A stretch of 64,000 nucleotides of DNA from Spirulina subsalsa PCC 9445 (GCF_000314005.1 NZ_JH980292.1:1046530-1110529), one strand, 5' to 3'. Shown: positions 15,930 through 25,592, counted from the stretch's first letter. Notes: a model not told the origin generated them from the sequence alone. Program-made: numbers and translations.

Positions 15930-18383
15930 TTAGAGGATGTCACTACTCTCCTCTTGGGGCAATTCTTCTCCTGCTTCGACCACTAATTCCGGGATGATGA
16001 CGACATCATTGGTAATCATCGGCAATTGTCCACTATAGAGATTCATGGACTGTAAGCAAGCGTTAAGACCTTGTACTGCCTCATTGTAGATGGCAATTTT
16101 TTCCTCGACTTCTTCTAAATTTCGCTCATTTTGAGCAATCTTTAACTCCGCTTCCTTCTCTAAGGTTTGCTCTAAATACGCCCGCGCTTGGTCGTATTTT
16201 TGCAAAATATCGACTCGGTACTGTTGCGCTAAAGGAATGACCCGCGTTTTAATCATGTTATCAATGACTTGTCGGAATTCACTGCGAATAGTAGCGGAAA
16301 CTTTGGGTTCAAAGTCTAACTTTAACAGTTGACGAATGGCAGGTTCTGCCTCTACAATGCTTTCCGCCCCATAACTTTGGGAAGTTTGTTGTAAGGTTTG
16401 CCGGAATTGATAGATAGAGAAAGTTCCCTCATTATAAAAGCGAGGACTTTCCCGCACATAGCGATCGCATTCTGCACGGGCTGCATTCTCCACTAGCTCT
16501 AGTAATAACTGTTCCAAGTGTTTGAACTGTTGTTCAATTCCTCCATCTTTGCCTAATAAACGGTATAAATCCCGGTAACATTCAGTGGTTTTTACCCACT
16601 CTAAGAGTCGCTGACAGAAGTTCCTCATAATGATTTGTCCATATTCAACTAACACATCTTCCAATTCATTGGACAAGGAATAGAGGGCTTCAACTAAAAC
16701 CGCTAAGAAGGGAGCTGTGGAATTGCGACTATGGCTTCCTGTGGCTTTTTTGTAAGCATCTAACACCGAGAAAGTCTGTAAGAGCTCATCGAGTTTAGCG
16801 ACCATTTGCTGCTTTAACAGGGTAAAATCTCGCTCAAATTCTAAATCTTCTCGGGCAATAATTTGATTGACTTTTTGTGATAAATGTGCCTCAAACTGAC
16901 CGCCAATGGTTTGCAGTTGTTGGTTGAGTTTGTCCAACTCCTGCGCTTTCATGGCATCAATTTCACGGGGTTGACTTTGCAAGTCTTGCCGTTGACTGTT
17001 GTAGTAATTTTTAAGACCAATACAAAGGGGCTGTAAATCACTGGCTAGGGTGGTGAAGAGTTGGGGGCGTTTTTCTTCGGTTAAATACTGGGTGATGGCA
17101 CGGCGAAAACTTTCAATCCCACTGTCGGTAATTAACTGTTCAATCAGGGGAGTTCCCCACTCACTCAAAATACGCACATAGTTTTCATTGGCCGTTTCAT
17201 AACTATTCACAGACACCCGGAAAGGGCTACTGGTGAGTTTGCCGGAGTTGGCACAATAGTTATTAAATTCGCTGACAAATTGGGGGGTTTCTTCCTCTCC
17301 TCCAATGCCTTTGACACTTGCAGTAAAGATAGAATCGAGTCCAAAGCGATCGCGTCCTGTGGTCTGTTTAATCTGACTGCCATAAAAGCCTAACAGTCCA
17401 CTGGTTTTATAAATCCGTGTCGTGTCGCGGAATTGACTTTGAATTAGGTTGTCTAACCGTTGACGGAGTTGGGCGTTATACCAGGTTTGGTCAATCCGGT
17501 TAAAGACATAAAACACCCGATCCCGAATCCCCGGATTTGTTTTAATTTTTTCCAACAATTCCGTCTCTTCGGTGGTCATATCCCCCGCCGCCGCAGGTTT
17601 TAAAATGGTGATGACGGCGGATGTTTCGGGATCTTCAATTTTACGGTAGGTTAGGTCAGCATCTTTCTGCACCGGGGCATCAATTCCCGGTAGATCCACT
17701 AACACATTACCATCTTCTAACAGGGGATGATAGCAATAATATTGCAAGCGTTTTAATACAGCACTGTTGCTCCCCCGTCGGGCATAATCGGCGGCTTTAC
17801 TCAGATTAGAAAAGCCTAATTGATCCATAGAATAAATTTTATTCTCTAAGGTAGCAATGCGATCTCGGTTCTGTTGGAAGCCTTCTAATAATAAAATTAA
17901 GGCTTTGGCTTGTTTGGCGTATTCTGATTTACTTTCCCCTCCCTCTTGTTCAATGATATTCTGGGCTTTAGTCTTTAGGCCTTCCGTCACATCAGACTGG
18001 TTAATATTGCCCTCTAAGCTTAAACCTAAACGTTGACAAACCAGTTGCACTTGTTCGCGAATTTCTGACTCGCTGAGGAAGGTTAAAACGACTCGTTCCT
18101 CTTCTGGGGTGGCGTATTCAATATAACATTCTGTACCGGTGGCGTGTCCTTCTGCACTGTAGAGTAATTCCCGTTCTAACAGGGCATTAATCAACATGGA
18201 TTTACCTGCACTGAATGCCCCAGCAAAGACAATTTCAAATTTCGGTGCAATGGCTTTATTGAGGGAATGTTCAATCTCTCGGGTACTGTATTGAGTGCGC
18301 AAGTGTGGTTCTTGTTGTAACAGTTGCAAGAGAGCGTTTACTTGGTCTTTCAGGTTGGCGCATTGCGGATAGTCTTGACTCAT
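15930..18383 (-). CDS. Bacterial dynamin-like GTPase
   Basis: The 817-residue product is a dynamin-superfamily GTPase expected to act on membranes. GTPase motifs are intact: G1 GAFSAGKS (55-62), a Thr-rich switch I (HATGTECYIEY), G3 DLPG (230-233) and G4 NRID (294-297). A long helical, coiled-coil-rich region follows (about 430-800). A hydrophobic-leaning segment (LAVLVEALYSLSNELEDVLVEYG) may serve as a membrane paddle. It is longer than the well-studied Nostoc punctiforme BDLP1, so it may be a different paralogue. No second dynamin gene lies beside it, although many bacterial dynamins occur in pairs. Confidence 0.87.
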   Translation of the reverse strand: MSQDYPQCANLKDQVNALLQLLQQEPHLRTQYSTREIEHSLNKAIAPKFEIVFAGAFSAGKSMLINALLERELLYSAEGHATGTECYIEYATPEEERVVLTFLSESEIREQVQLVCQRLGLSLEGNINQSDVTEGLKTKAQNIIEQEGGESKSEYAKQAKALILLLEGFQQNRDRIATLENKIYSMDQLGFSNLSKAADYARRGSNSAVLKRLQYYCYHPLLEDGNVLVDLPGIDAPVQKDADLTYRKIEDPETSAVITILKPAAAGDMTTEETELLEKIKTNPGIRDRVFYVFNRIDQTWYNAQLRQRLDNLIQSQFRDTTRIYKTSGLLGFYGSQIKQTTGRDRFGLDSIFTASVKGIGGEEETPQFVSEFNNYCANSGKLTSSPFRVSVNSYETANENYVRILSEWGTPLIEQLITDSGIESFRRAITQYLTEEKRPQLFTTLASDLQPLCIGLKNYYNSQRQDLQSQPREIDAMKAQELDKLNQQLQTIGGQFEAHLSQKVNQIIAREDLEFERDFTLLKQQMVAKLDELLQTFSVLDAYKKATGSHSRNSTAPFLAVLVEALYSLSNELEDVLVEYGQIIMRNFCQRLLEWVKTTECYRDLYRLLGKDGGIEQQFKHLEQLLLELVENAARAECDRYVRESPRFYNEGTFSIYQFRQTLQQTSQSYGAESIVEAEPAIRQLLKLDFEPKVSATIRSEFRQVIDNMIKTRVIPLAQQYRVDILQKYDQARAYLEQTLEKEAELKIAQNERNLEEVEEKIAIYNEAVQGLNACLQSMNLYSGQLPMITNDVVIIPELVVEAGEELPQEESSDIL

Positions 18384-18855
18384 TATTACCCCGATTCTTT
18401 AGGCTAGAACATTTATAGCTACAGAGAATCATTGTCCTCTTTCGGAAAGATAGCAAATTTTCCGACTGGGTAAAATGATTGACCATAAATTTAATCTTTT
18501 TTTACGGTCTTTGACGCTTGTGTAAATGCAGCAAATATGATAGGAAATGCAAGGGAATTACTGAAAAAAAGATTAACCTGAAATGGCGGTTTCTCCTTGA
18601 AAATACTGAAGACATTAGGACAGTGGCATTCGTGTTTTTTCTGAGAGTCCCTCCCGTCTACTTTGAGAAAACTTTACTCTTGTTCTGTGCCGTTGAGGCT
18701 TAAGGTGTCCGCAAATGATTATTTTTCTTGAGTTACAGGGCAGAAGAGATTCAAGAGGTGCCGGGAATTTTTTGTGATGGCAGGATAAAGCTGTGATATA
18801 AATCACGAGGCAACCTGTAAAAAGATCACAGTAGTTCGCGGGAAACTAGCAGAAG
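18384..18855. other. Gene-poor region between dynamin-like gene and small ORF
   Basis: About 470 bases between divergent genes. Short ORFs on both strands have no recognisable product. It should hold two promoters; I could not identify boxes with confidence. Confidence 0.35.
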
Positions 18856-19083
18856 ATGAGGGACAAATCAAATTCTGCTGGAACCATCGTGGATACTTCA
18901 CATATCATTCGACTCTTAGTAGAAAAAGCCCTCTATATTAAGAGACTCACCCCGGAAATTGAAAATGGCATTAATGAGGAATTAACCCGCTTGGGTCATA
19001 TTTCCGAGGTAGACTATGAGGCATTAGAATTGTTGATGGCGGAAATGGATGCCGGACGAATTCAGTTAGTGTCTAGTGTCTGA
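18856..19083 (+). CDS. Small conserved hypothetical protein
   Basis: The 75-residue product is soluble, mostly helical and acidic at its C-terminal part (DYEALELLMAEMDAGRIQLV). I do not recognise a named family, but regular composition, a clear ATG and the tight overlap with its neighbour support a real gene. Its last 18 bases overlap the 3' end of the opposite-strand gene, so the two transcripts converge and could form antisense pairing. Confidence 0.65.
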   Translation: MRDKSNSAGTIVDTSHIIRLLVEKALYIKRLTPEIENGINEELTRLGHISEVDYEALELLMAEMDAGRIQLVSSV

Positions 19084-19470
19084 ATGCCGCCAAAAAAATT
19101 TCATCACTCGATTTAAACGTTGTCGTGCGATCGCTTGTTGTGCTGAATCCGGCACGAATCCATCACGGGGATTTAGTTGTACCAAAAGCGGAATGGTTTC
19201 TGTATCTAAAGCCACTTGAAACCCATGATCGGGCCAAACTAAATCCGAGGCTTGTCGCAAATCCTCCACTTGAGGATCCGTTTCTGGGTCGGAATATTTG
19301 ACCCAGAACAGAGGACGCACCCAACACATCCCGCGCTGGGGAATCCATTGGATAACCTCCCCATAAAGACGGGCATAAGCACCACAAGATTCCTGTTCCA
19401 GATGTGCTTCTAAATAAACAATTTGTTGAGGGGTAAAGGGAGCAACAGAATCAAACATAGGAGAATTCAT
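19066..19470 (-). CDS. Conserved cyanobacterial hypothetical protein
   Basis: The product is 134 residues from the ATG at 19470 (an upstream TTG at 19497 is less likely). The frame reads as a compact soluble domain: PFTPQQIVYLEAHLEQESCGAYARLYGEV, then a Trp-rich strand region (CWVRPLFWVK, DLVWPDHGF), then a basic C-terminus (IARQRLNRVMKFFWRH). I cannot name a function. It is divergent from the acylase gene, with 50 bases between them. Confidence 0.65.
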   Translation of the reverse strand: MNSPMFDSVAPFTPQQIVYLEAHLEQESCGAYARLYGEVIQWIPQRGMCWVRPLFWVKYSDPETDPQVEDLRQASDLVWPDHGFQVALDTETIPLLVQLNPRDGFVPDSAQQAIARQRLNRVMKFFWRHSDTRH

Positions 19471-19522
19471 AAATGATGATCCATTATTAAAGCGCAATCC
19501 TGCGCACTCGCTTAACTTAAGG

Positions 19523-21610
19523 ATGATTTTAACTCAACGCCTCGGCTTATGGTTCTCCCTGCTTCTTTGTACTATTACTCTTGTCCTTTCCTTGGGAATG
19601 TCGAATCAGATGAGCCATCAGCACACAGAAATCCTCTGGGATACTTGGGGAGTTCCCCATATTTTTGCGCCCGATTTAGAACAGGTCTTAACCGGATTTG
19701 GCTATGCCCAAATGCACAGTCACGGCAATTTAATTTTACGCCTCTATGGGCAAAGTCGAGGCAGGGCGGCTGAATATTGGGGGGAGGATTATCTCCCTTC
19801 AGACCGCTATGTTCATCAGATGGGGATTCCCGAACGGGCGCAACAATGGTATCGTTCCCAAACACCCCAAATGCGACGCTATTTAGATGCTTTTGCCGGG
19901 GGAATGAACCGTTATGGTCAAGAACATCCCCAGTTATTAGCCGACTCTTTAAAGGTGGTATTTCCCCTCACAGGAGTTGATGTTTTAGCCCATCTGCAAC
20001 GGGTGATTCATTTCCAGTTTCTCAGTCCTCCTGTTAGGAATTCCCGACTCCCTCAAGGGTCCAATGGTTGGGCGATCGCACCCAGTCGTTCTCAAAGCCA
20101 AAATGCCTTACTCCTTGCTAATCCTCACCTCCCCTGGCAGGATTTTTATTTATGGTATGAAGCCCATTGGGAAACTCCCCAGACCAAACTCTATGGGGCG
20201 GCCTTAGTGGGAATGCCTATGTTAGCGATCGCCTTTAATCAACACCTTGGCTGGACGGCTACCGTCAACACCTACAACGGCAGAACCTTCTACGAACTCA
20301 ACCTAGCGGGGGAGGGCTACCAATGGGAGGGGGGAGTCCGCCCCTTTGACCGGGTAGAAAAGCACCTCAAAATTAAACAACCCGACGGCCATTTTCGCAC
20401 CGAATCCCTGATCGTCGAACGCTCGCTCCACGGCGTAATTCTAGAGAAAAATGACCAAAAGGCGATCGCCCTCAAAGTCGCAGGCTTAGACCGTCCCCAC
20501 ATCCTCGCCCAATTCTTACAGATGGCAGAAGCCCGCAATTTTCGACAATTTCAACAAGCCATATCTCAACTACAACTGCCCCTCTTTAACCTTTTATATG
20601 CCGATCAATCCGGCAACATTGCCTATATTTTTAACGCCCTCATCCCCCAACATTCCCAAGGCAATTGGGAGGACTGGAAAAAAACAATCCCCGGTCATCA
20701 AGCTAACACCTTATGGACCCATTATCACCCCTATCAAGACTTACCCCAACTCCTTAATCCTGCCACAGGTTGGTTACAAAATACCAACGATCCTCCCTGG
20801 ACTAGCACCTTTCCCCCCCTCCTACAACCGGAAGACTATCCTGCCTATTTTGCCCCCAATTCCTTAACCGGAGCATTAAACATTTTTCGCACACAACGCT
20901 CCCTCAAAATGCTCCTAAATTCTCCATCTTGGACTTTACAACAGATGATAGAGGCAAAATTTTCCAGCCACCTAGAACTCGCCGATCGTCTCCTTGATGA
21001 TCTCATAAACGCCGCCCAAGATTCCCCCCGTCCTCTCATCCAACAAGCAGTAAACATCCTCTCCCACTGGGATAGACAAGCCAATGCTAACAGTAAAGGC
21101 GCCGCACTCTTTGCCATGTGGTTTCTCTCCATGAATCAACAATCCCTCTTTAGCACCCCTTGGAATCCCGCCGATCCCCTCAACACCCCCCACGGATTAA
21201 GCAATCCTCAACAAGCGGTTTCAATTCTGGAAAATAGTACTTTACAACTGAAATTAGCTTGTGGTAAGATTGATGTAGAATGGGGTGATTGTGTGCGTTT
21301 AAAACATGGAAGCCTAGAACGCCCAGCTAGTGGGGCTTCTGGACAACTAGGGAGTTTTAGTGTACTAGACATTTCACCCATAGCGGGACAAAAATTTCAA
21401 GTTGTGGGGGGAGATGGGTATATGGCAGCGATTGAATTCTCCCAGCCCTTGCGTGCCAAAGTTCTCAACCCTTACGGCAACGCCACCCAGCCCCACTCTC
21501 CCCACCGAGGAGATCAAATTCCCTTATATGCCCAGCAAGAAATGCGTCCTCTGTGGTGGACTCGTTCTGAGATTGAGGATCATTTAGAGGAGCGGCAGGA
21601 ATTGCCTTAA
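19523..21610 (+). CDS. Penicillin/AHL acylase family Ntn-hydrolase
   Basis: The 695-residue precursor begins with a signal sequence (about 5-26). It belongs to the penicillin acylase family, whose members cut themselves to expose an N-terminal serine and then hydrolyse amides such as beta-lactams or acyl-homoserine lactones. The cleavage point is visible at Gly179-Ser180 in QGSNGWAIAPSRS. FNQHLGWTATVN and NDPPW motifs of the beta subunit are present. Its size and form resemble Anabaena AiiC and Pseudomonas PvdQ, so quorum-signal degradation is possible, but the substrate is inference. It should act in the periplasm. It appears monocistronic. Confidence 0.85.
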   Translation: MILTQRLGLWFSLLLCTITLVLSLGMSNQMSHQHTEILWDTWGVPHIFAPDLEQVLTGFGYAQMHSHGNLILRLYGQSRGRAAEYWGEDYLPSDRYVHQMGIPERAQQWYRSQTPQMRRYLDAFAGGMNRYGQEHPQLLADSLKVVFPLTGVDVLAHLQRVIHFQFLSPPVRNSRLPQGSNGWAIAPSRSQSQNALLLANPHLPWQDFYLWYEAHWETPQTKLYGAALVGMPMLAIAFNQHLGWTATVNTYNGRTFYELNLAGEGYQWEGGVRPFDRVEKHLKIKQPDGHFRTESLIVERSLHGVILEKNDQKAIALKVAGLDRPHILAQFLQMAEARNFRQFQQAISQLQLPLFNLLYADQSGNIAYIFNALIPQHSQGNWEDWKKTIPGHQANTLWTHYHPYQDLPQLLNPATGWLQNTNDPPWTSTFPPLLQPEDYPAYFAPNSLTGALNIFRTQRSLKMLLNSPSWTLQQMIEAKFSSHLELADRLLDDLINAAQDSPRPLIQQAVNILSHWDRQANANSKGAALFAMWFLSMNQQSLFSTPWNPADPLNTPHGLSNPQQAVSILENSTLQLKLACGKIDVEWGDCVRLKHGSLERPASGASGQLGSFSVLDISPIAGQKFQVVGGDGYMAAIEFSQPLRAKVLNPYGNATQPHSPHRGDQIPLYAQQEMRPLWWTRSEIEDHLEERQELP

Positions 21611-21685
21611 GTCCCCATTTTGACAAGTTAAGGCTTTTGTCCTTTTGTCAAGGCAAAAGGCAATAGTCAGGAGTTGCGAGTCATG

Positions 21686-22066
21686 TCATTGTGATTGATT
21701 TAAGATTTCCAAAATCTTCGCCCCAAACGTTAAAGGATCAAATAATTTAGGTAAAATCGCCCAGACTCCCAACTGGTAGTAATTGGGATCATTTTGGATA
21801 TAACTTGCCACCTTAGCCGTGAGTAAGATAACCGGAATTTTCTCCGTTTCTGGTTGACCTCGCAAACGGTGAAGGGTTTCCATTCCATCCAAATCAGGCA
21901 TCATCACATCCAAAAGAATCACATCCGGGCGTTGTTGCTTTGCAATTTTGATCCCTTCCTTTCCCGAAGCCGCCGTAAATACTTCCCATCCGCCACTCAC
22001 TTCTAAACTGAGTTGGACAACCTCCCTAATATCATCCTCATCATCAATCACCAAAATCCGTTTCAT
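21686..22066 (-). CDS. Single-domain response regulator
   Basis: The 126-residue product is a lone receiver domain with no output domain. The acidic pocket DDEDD (8-12), phosphoacceptor Asp53 in ILLDVMMPDLDG, Thr83 and Lys107 (LPKLFDP) are all present, so it should be phosphorylated. No histidine kinase is adjacent, so it is probably a CheY-like shuttle for a distant sensor. It lies downstream of the Get3d gene on the same strand with a gap of about 190 bases. Confidence 0.9.
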   Translation of the reverse strand: MKRILVIDDEDDIREVVQLSLEVSGGWEVFTAASGKEGIKIAKQQRPDVILLDVMMPDLDGMETLHRLRGQPETEKIPVILLTAKVASYIQNDPNYYQLGVWAILPKLFDPLTFGAKILEILNQSQ

Positions 22067-22259
22067 CGAAAAAAATGAGTCTGAAACCCCGTCCTTTAGC
22101 GATAGCGAAGGACGGCTTTACTATTTAAGTTTAGCACTTTCACGCCATCATATCTCTCCTCTGTCACTCTGGAAGACTTTAACGAATCTTCGCCATCACA
22201 GCCCACGAGAGAATCAGGATTTGAACCTGATCTGACAGAAGAGAGTTATGGTGAATCCA

Positions 22260-23435
22260 TTACGGTTGAAAACGAATCTTTAAATAATCCTCCTCCATCT
22301 TTGCCCCCTTGGGTTGTAAAGAGGCTAAGGATTGAGGTAACACCAAATTACGGCGATGATTGCCAATGCGAATATTTAACTCATCCCCTGATTTATTCAA
22401 CTGAATCTTATCCTTCGTCATACCCGGTAAATACAACTCCAGACTGTAATGATCCCCACCTTGAACCACCCGTACCGTATTTTCTTGATGATAAACTTGG
22501 GTCGGATCTTCATTCGGATAAAGCAATTCTTTCAGCTTTTGTAACGCGTCCATCCCACACATTTCCTCAGAAAAAAGTGGAATTTCTTTCACCGGTAAAG
22601 GATGAAAATTCTCATGAATTTCTGCCTTATATTGCTTCTGACTTTCCTTCCAACGTTGGAAAAATGGATCACTCACTTCATCGGGAATAATCCGATTGGC
22701 AATCACCAAATCCGTCGCCACATTGTATAAACTTAAATAAGCATGAGCGCGTAGAGATTCTTTAATCACCATTTTCTCTGGATTCGTCACCAAACGCACC
22801 GAGGTTTGAGCATTATCCGTTAACACCTTTTCCAACGCCTCAATCTGCTCATAAAACTCATAAGGTGCGTCCATCACCTCCTTATCCGGCAAGGAAAAGC
22901 CCGTAATTGGTTTAAAAATCGGTTCAAAAAGAGGCCTTAACGCCACCGACATCCCTTGTAAAGGTTTGTAAAATCTTCTCATATACCATCCCCCCACCTC
23001 CGGGATACTTAACAACCGTAAGGCGGTTCCTGTAGGTGCAGAGTCTATAATCAGAACATCATAATCCCCCTCATCGTAATGGCGCTTCATCCGCACCAAG
23101 CCAAAAATCTCATCCATCCCCGGCAAAACGGCCAACTCCTCCGCTTGTACCCCATCTAATCCTCGGGCTTGCAATACTTGGGTAATGTAGCGTTTCACAG
23201 CCCCCCAATTGCCCTCCAACTCCATCAGGGCATCCAATTCCGCCCCCCAGAGATTCTCAACCACAGGACGGGCATCATGCCCCATTTCCTGATCAAAACT
23301 ATCCGCTAACGAGTGGGCTGGGTCTGTACTCAGCACTAGGGTTTTATAGCCCAATTCTGCACAACGTAAACCTGTAGCAGCTGCCACTGAGGTTTTACCT
23401 ACCCCACCTTTACCCGTCATTAAAATTAAGCGCAT
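22260..23435 (-). CDS. get3d: Get3d-type ArsA/TRC40 ATPase with alpha-crystallin domain
   Basis: The 391-residue protein belongs to the ArsA/Get3 family of deviant-Walker P-loop ATPases. The signature loop GKGGVGKT is at 8-15, the switch I region [10 protein letters not shown] near 38-47 and [14 protein letters not shown] near 130. The last about 75 residues ([35 protein letters not shown]) form an alpha-crystallin (HSP20-like) domain. That architecture defines Get3d, conserved in cyanobacteria and plastids, whose client is not settled. It is unlikely to be part of arsenite efflux: it is over 9 kb from the ars operon and lacks an ArsD partner. Note that annotation pipelines may call it arsA. 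Confidence 0.9.
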   Translation of the reverse strand: MRLILMTGKGGVGKTSVAAATGLRCAELGYKTLVLSTDPAHSLADSFDQEMGHDARPVVENLWGAELDALMELEGNWGAVKRYITQVLQARGLDGVQAEELAVLPGMDEIFGLVRMKRHYDEGDYDVLIIDSAPTGTALRLLSIPEVGGWYMRRFYKPLQGMSVALRPLFEPIFKPITGFSLPDKEVMDAPYEFYEQIEALEKVLTDNAQTSVRLVTNPEKMVIKESLRAHAYLSLYNVATDLVIANRIIPDEVSDPFFQRWKESQKQYKAEIHENFHPLPVKEIPLFSEEMCGMDALQKLKELLYPNEDPTQVYHQENTVRVVQGGDHYSLELYLPGMTKDKIQLNKSGDELNIRIGNHRRNLVLPQSLASLQPKGAKMEEDYLKIRFQP

Positions 23436-23488
23436 GAGTCACCTAACTCCCACTGAAGAATTCTGAGAAGTATTTACATATATTCACT

Positions 23489-23878
23489 TTAACGGGTTTT
23501 GCCTGAAAAAAAATGTTGACGCACCACATCCCAGGGGGAAATCTCCCAAGTATCCACATGGGAGATAATCTGATTTTGGTCATTGAGGATTAAGACACTT
23601 TGACCGGGAATGGCAATGCGAGGTCGCCAAGGGAGGGGAGTAGTCCAGTGGAGCGTCCACCGGGTGAGGATTTGTTCGGGTTGCTGTTCGATGGCGTGGA
23701 GGTCTAACTGAACGGCTTTAAACCAAGTCTGGAAAAACTGGATCATTTGTTGGTATCGTGCCAGACCGCGAAATTCTGTTAGGGGGTCTTTGAAATAGAC
23801 CTGGGGGTGATAAATTTCATAGGTTTGGTCTTGGGGGAAGCGTTGATAATCGGCTTTAAGAATCTCAAGAATATCCAT
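23489..23878 (-). CDS. DUF2358-like protein
   Basis: The product is 129 aa from the ATG at 23878. The open frame extends upstream to 24139, but that part is the shadow of the divergent cupin gene. The sequence (DILEILKADYQRFP, YHPQVYFKDPLTEFRGLARYQQMIQFF, ILTRWTLHWTTPLPW) has the NTF2-like pattern of the DUF2358 family, which is common in cyanobacteria and plants. No catalytic function is known to me. It lies just downstream of where Get3d starts, on the same strand, so they may be cotranscribed. Confidence 0.78.
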   Translation of the reverse strand: MDILEILKADYQRFPQDQTYEIYHPQVYFKDPLTEFRGLARYQQMIQFFQTWFKAVQLDLHAIEQQPEQILTRWTLHWTTPLPWRPRIAIPGQSVLILNDQNQIISHVDTWEISPWDVVRQHFFSGKTR

Positions 23879-23981
23879 TGGATTTGCTCGGTACAATAGA
23901 AATAGACCACAATCTAAACCATTATCCTGATCTATCGGGAGTCTGAAAACCTTATTACCCAGTATTGCGGAGTAAGACACC

Positions 23982-24404
23982 ATGAGCGAAGAACAAACCA
24001 ATGCTTCTACCCCAACAGTAACAGAGAGTCCTTCGGATGGGAGAGGGGCTGATATTCCTGAAGGTGCAATTGTTGAAGAACGTCCTTGGGGAACGGTGAC
24101 GATTTTGGAACAGGGGGAACGGTATCGCATCAATCGCATTGAGGTGAAACCGGGCAGTCATATTAGTACCCAGATGCACTATCATCGCAGTGAACACTGG
24201 GTAGTGGTGGCTGGGACAGCGAAGGTGATTTGTGATGGTCAGGAGACGCTGTTAATGCAGAAACAATCTACCTATGTGCCGATGAATACGAAACACCGGG
24301 TAGAAAATCCGGGGGTGATTCCCTTGGTGATGATTGAAATTCAAAATGGGGAGTTTTTGGGGGATGAGGATATTATTCGCTTTTCGGAATTAGAGAATAA
24401 GTGA
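23982..24404 (+). CDS. Cupin, mannose-6-phosphate isomerase type II-like
   Basis: The 140-residue product has a flexible N-terminus of about 25 residues. A single cupin domain related to the C-terminal part of GDP-mannose pyrophosphorylase/phosphomannose isomerase fusions (ManC/AlgA) follows. The metal-binding cupin motifs are visible: SHISTQMHYHRSEHWVVVAG (His and Glu ligands) and YVPMNTKHRVENPG. It probably isomerises mannose-6-phosphate or a related sugar, in sugar-nucleotide supply for cell-surface polymers. It is divergent from the DUF2358 gene. Confidence 0.88.
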   Translation: MSEEQTNASTPTVTESPSDGRGADIPEGAIVEERPWGTVTILEQGERYRINRIEVKPGSHISTQMHYHRSEHWVVVAGTAKVICDGQETLLMQKQSTYVPMNTKHRVENPGVIPLVMIEIQNGEFLGDEDIIRFSELENK

Positions 24405-24540
24405 AAGCAGTGGTGCGACTTCCGCCCCGACAGGGACATTGACCTGATGGAGTTTTACCCAGAAGCCCACCCCACATTTAGCACTCTAGACCAAATGGAA
24501 GCAGTGCTCAAAAAAATTCTGCATTATTGGATACCTAATT

Positions 24541-24567
24541 TTGTTAACTTTTGTTAAGTGTGTTAAG
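24541..24567 (+). promoter_or_regulatory. Phased GTTAA repeats upstream of ocp
   Basis: GTTAA occurs three times at about 10-base intervals (24543, 24553, 24562), 37 to 61 bases before the ocp start codon. The helical phasing suggests a regulator site on one DNA face. I cannot assign the protein. Confidence 0.35.
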
Positions 24568-24603
24568 CTTAATTGAACATGACTTGAAGTAAAGGTACAC
24601 ATA

Positions 24604-25563
24604 ATGCCATTCACCATTGACTCGGCTCGTAGCATTTTTCCTGAAACCCTAGCGGCTGACGTAGTTCCGGCCACCATTGCTCGGTTCAAGCAGCTTAGTG
24701 CGGAAGATCAACTGGCTCTCATTTGGTTTGCTTATCTGGCAATGGGTAAAACCATCACCATTGCTGCTCCTGGGGCTGCAAATATGCAGTTTGCTCAAAG
24801 GACTCTGGATGAAATTCGGCAGATGACTCCTCTACAGCAAACCCAAGCGATGTGCGACTTGGCGAACCGGACAGATACTCCTATGTGTCGCACCTATGCC
24901 AGTTGGTCTGCTAATATCAAGCTGGGTTTCTGGTATGAACTGGGACAGTTTATGGAACAAGGAATTGTTGCGCCTATTCCCGAAGGCTACAAACTCTCAG
25001 CGAACGCCAATGCCATCCTAGCGACTATTCAAGGTCTTGATCCCGGTCAACAAATCACGGTTCTGCGTAATTGTGTTGTTGATATGGGGTTCGATATTAG
25101 TAAATTAGATAGCTCTCAACGGGTGGCAGAACCTGTTGTGCCTCCTAAAGAGATGTCCCAACGGACTAAAGTTCAAATCGAAGGTGTAACTAATTCCACA
25201 GTCTTGGAATACATGGATAACTTGAATGCTAACGATTTTGACAACTTAATTAGTCTGTTTACAGAAGATGGAGCTTTACAACCTCCTTTCCAAAAACCCA
25301 TTGTTGGTAAAGATAATGTGCTGCGGTTCTTCCGGGAAGAATGCCAGAACCTGAAGTTAATGCCAGAACGAGGGATTTCTGAACCGGCGGAAGATGGCTA
25401 TACTCAAATTAAGGTTACTGGTAAAGTGCAAACTCCTTGGTTTGGGGGGAATGTGGGGATGAACATTGCTTGGCGTTTCTTGCTGAACCCAGAAAACAAG
25501 GTTTTCTTTGTGGCGATTGATTTGTTAGCCTCTCCTAAAGAGTTGTTGAACTTGGTGCGCTAG
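24604..25563 (+). CDS. ocp: Orange carotenoid protein (OCP1 type)
   Basis: OCP (319 aa) is a soluble blue-light-activated carotenoid protein that quenches phycobilisome excitation at high light. The N-terminal all-helical effector domain (about 18-165) and C-terminal NTF2-like sensor domain (about 195-315) are both complete. Carotenoid-binding and switching residues are present at expected positions: Tyr44, Trp110, Tyr203 and Trp290, and the interdomain salt-bridge pair Arg155 and Glu246. The linker (residues about 166-190) is full length. The FRP gene downstream shows this is an OCP1 subject to FRP-driven recovery. A hairpin with T-run lies between them, so some transcripts probably end before frp. 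Confidence 0.97.
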   Translation: MPFTIDSARSIFPETLAADVVPATIARFKQLSAEDQLALIWFAYLAMGKTITIAAPGAANMQFAQRTLDEIRQMTPLQQTQAMCDLANRTDTPMCRTYASWSANIKLGFWYELGQFMEQGIVAPIPEGYKLSANANAILATIQGLDPGQQITVLRNCVVDMGFDISKLDSSQRVAEPVVPPKEMSQRTKVQIEGVTNSTVLEYMDNLNANDFDNLISLFTEDGALQPPFQKPIVGKDNVLRFFREECQNLKLMPERGISEPAEDGYTQIKVTGKVQTPWFGGNVGMNIAWRFLLNPENKVFFVAIDLLASPKELLNLVR

Positions 25564-25592
25564 AATAGAGTTCACCTAAAAATTACATAGGT

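Noticed and set aside
22214-22230. tRNA T-arm-like hairpin (TCAGG-TTCAAAT-CCTGA on the minus strand)
   Set aside because: A perfect T-stem and canonical T-loop are present, but no D-arm, anticodon arm or matching acceptor stem can be formed, and a full tRNA would run into the Get3d coding sequence. It could be a tRNA fragment, but chance or a transcript-end hairpin is equally likely.
22260-23435. Arsenite-pump ATPase ArsA as a partner of the ars operon
   Set aside because: The alpha-crystallin C-terminal domain and distance from the ars genes fit Get3d; ACR3 pumps do not need ArsA.
24405-24540. Possible further IS200/IS605 right-end relic near 24460
   Set aside because: GAAGCCCACCCC recalls the relics, but the palindrome and GTCA end are absent, so similarity is too short.
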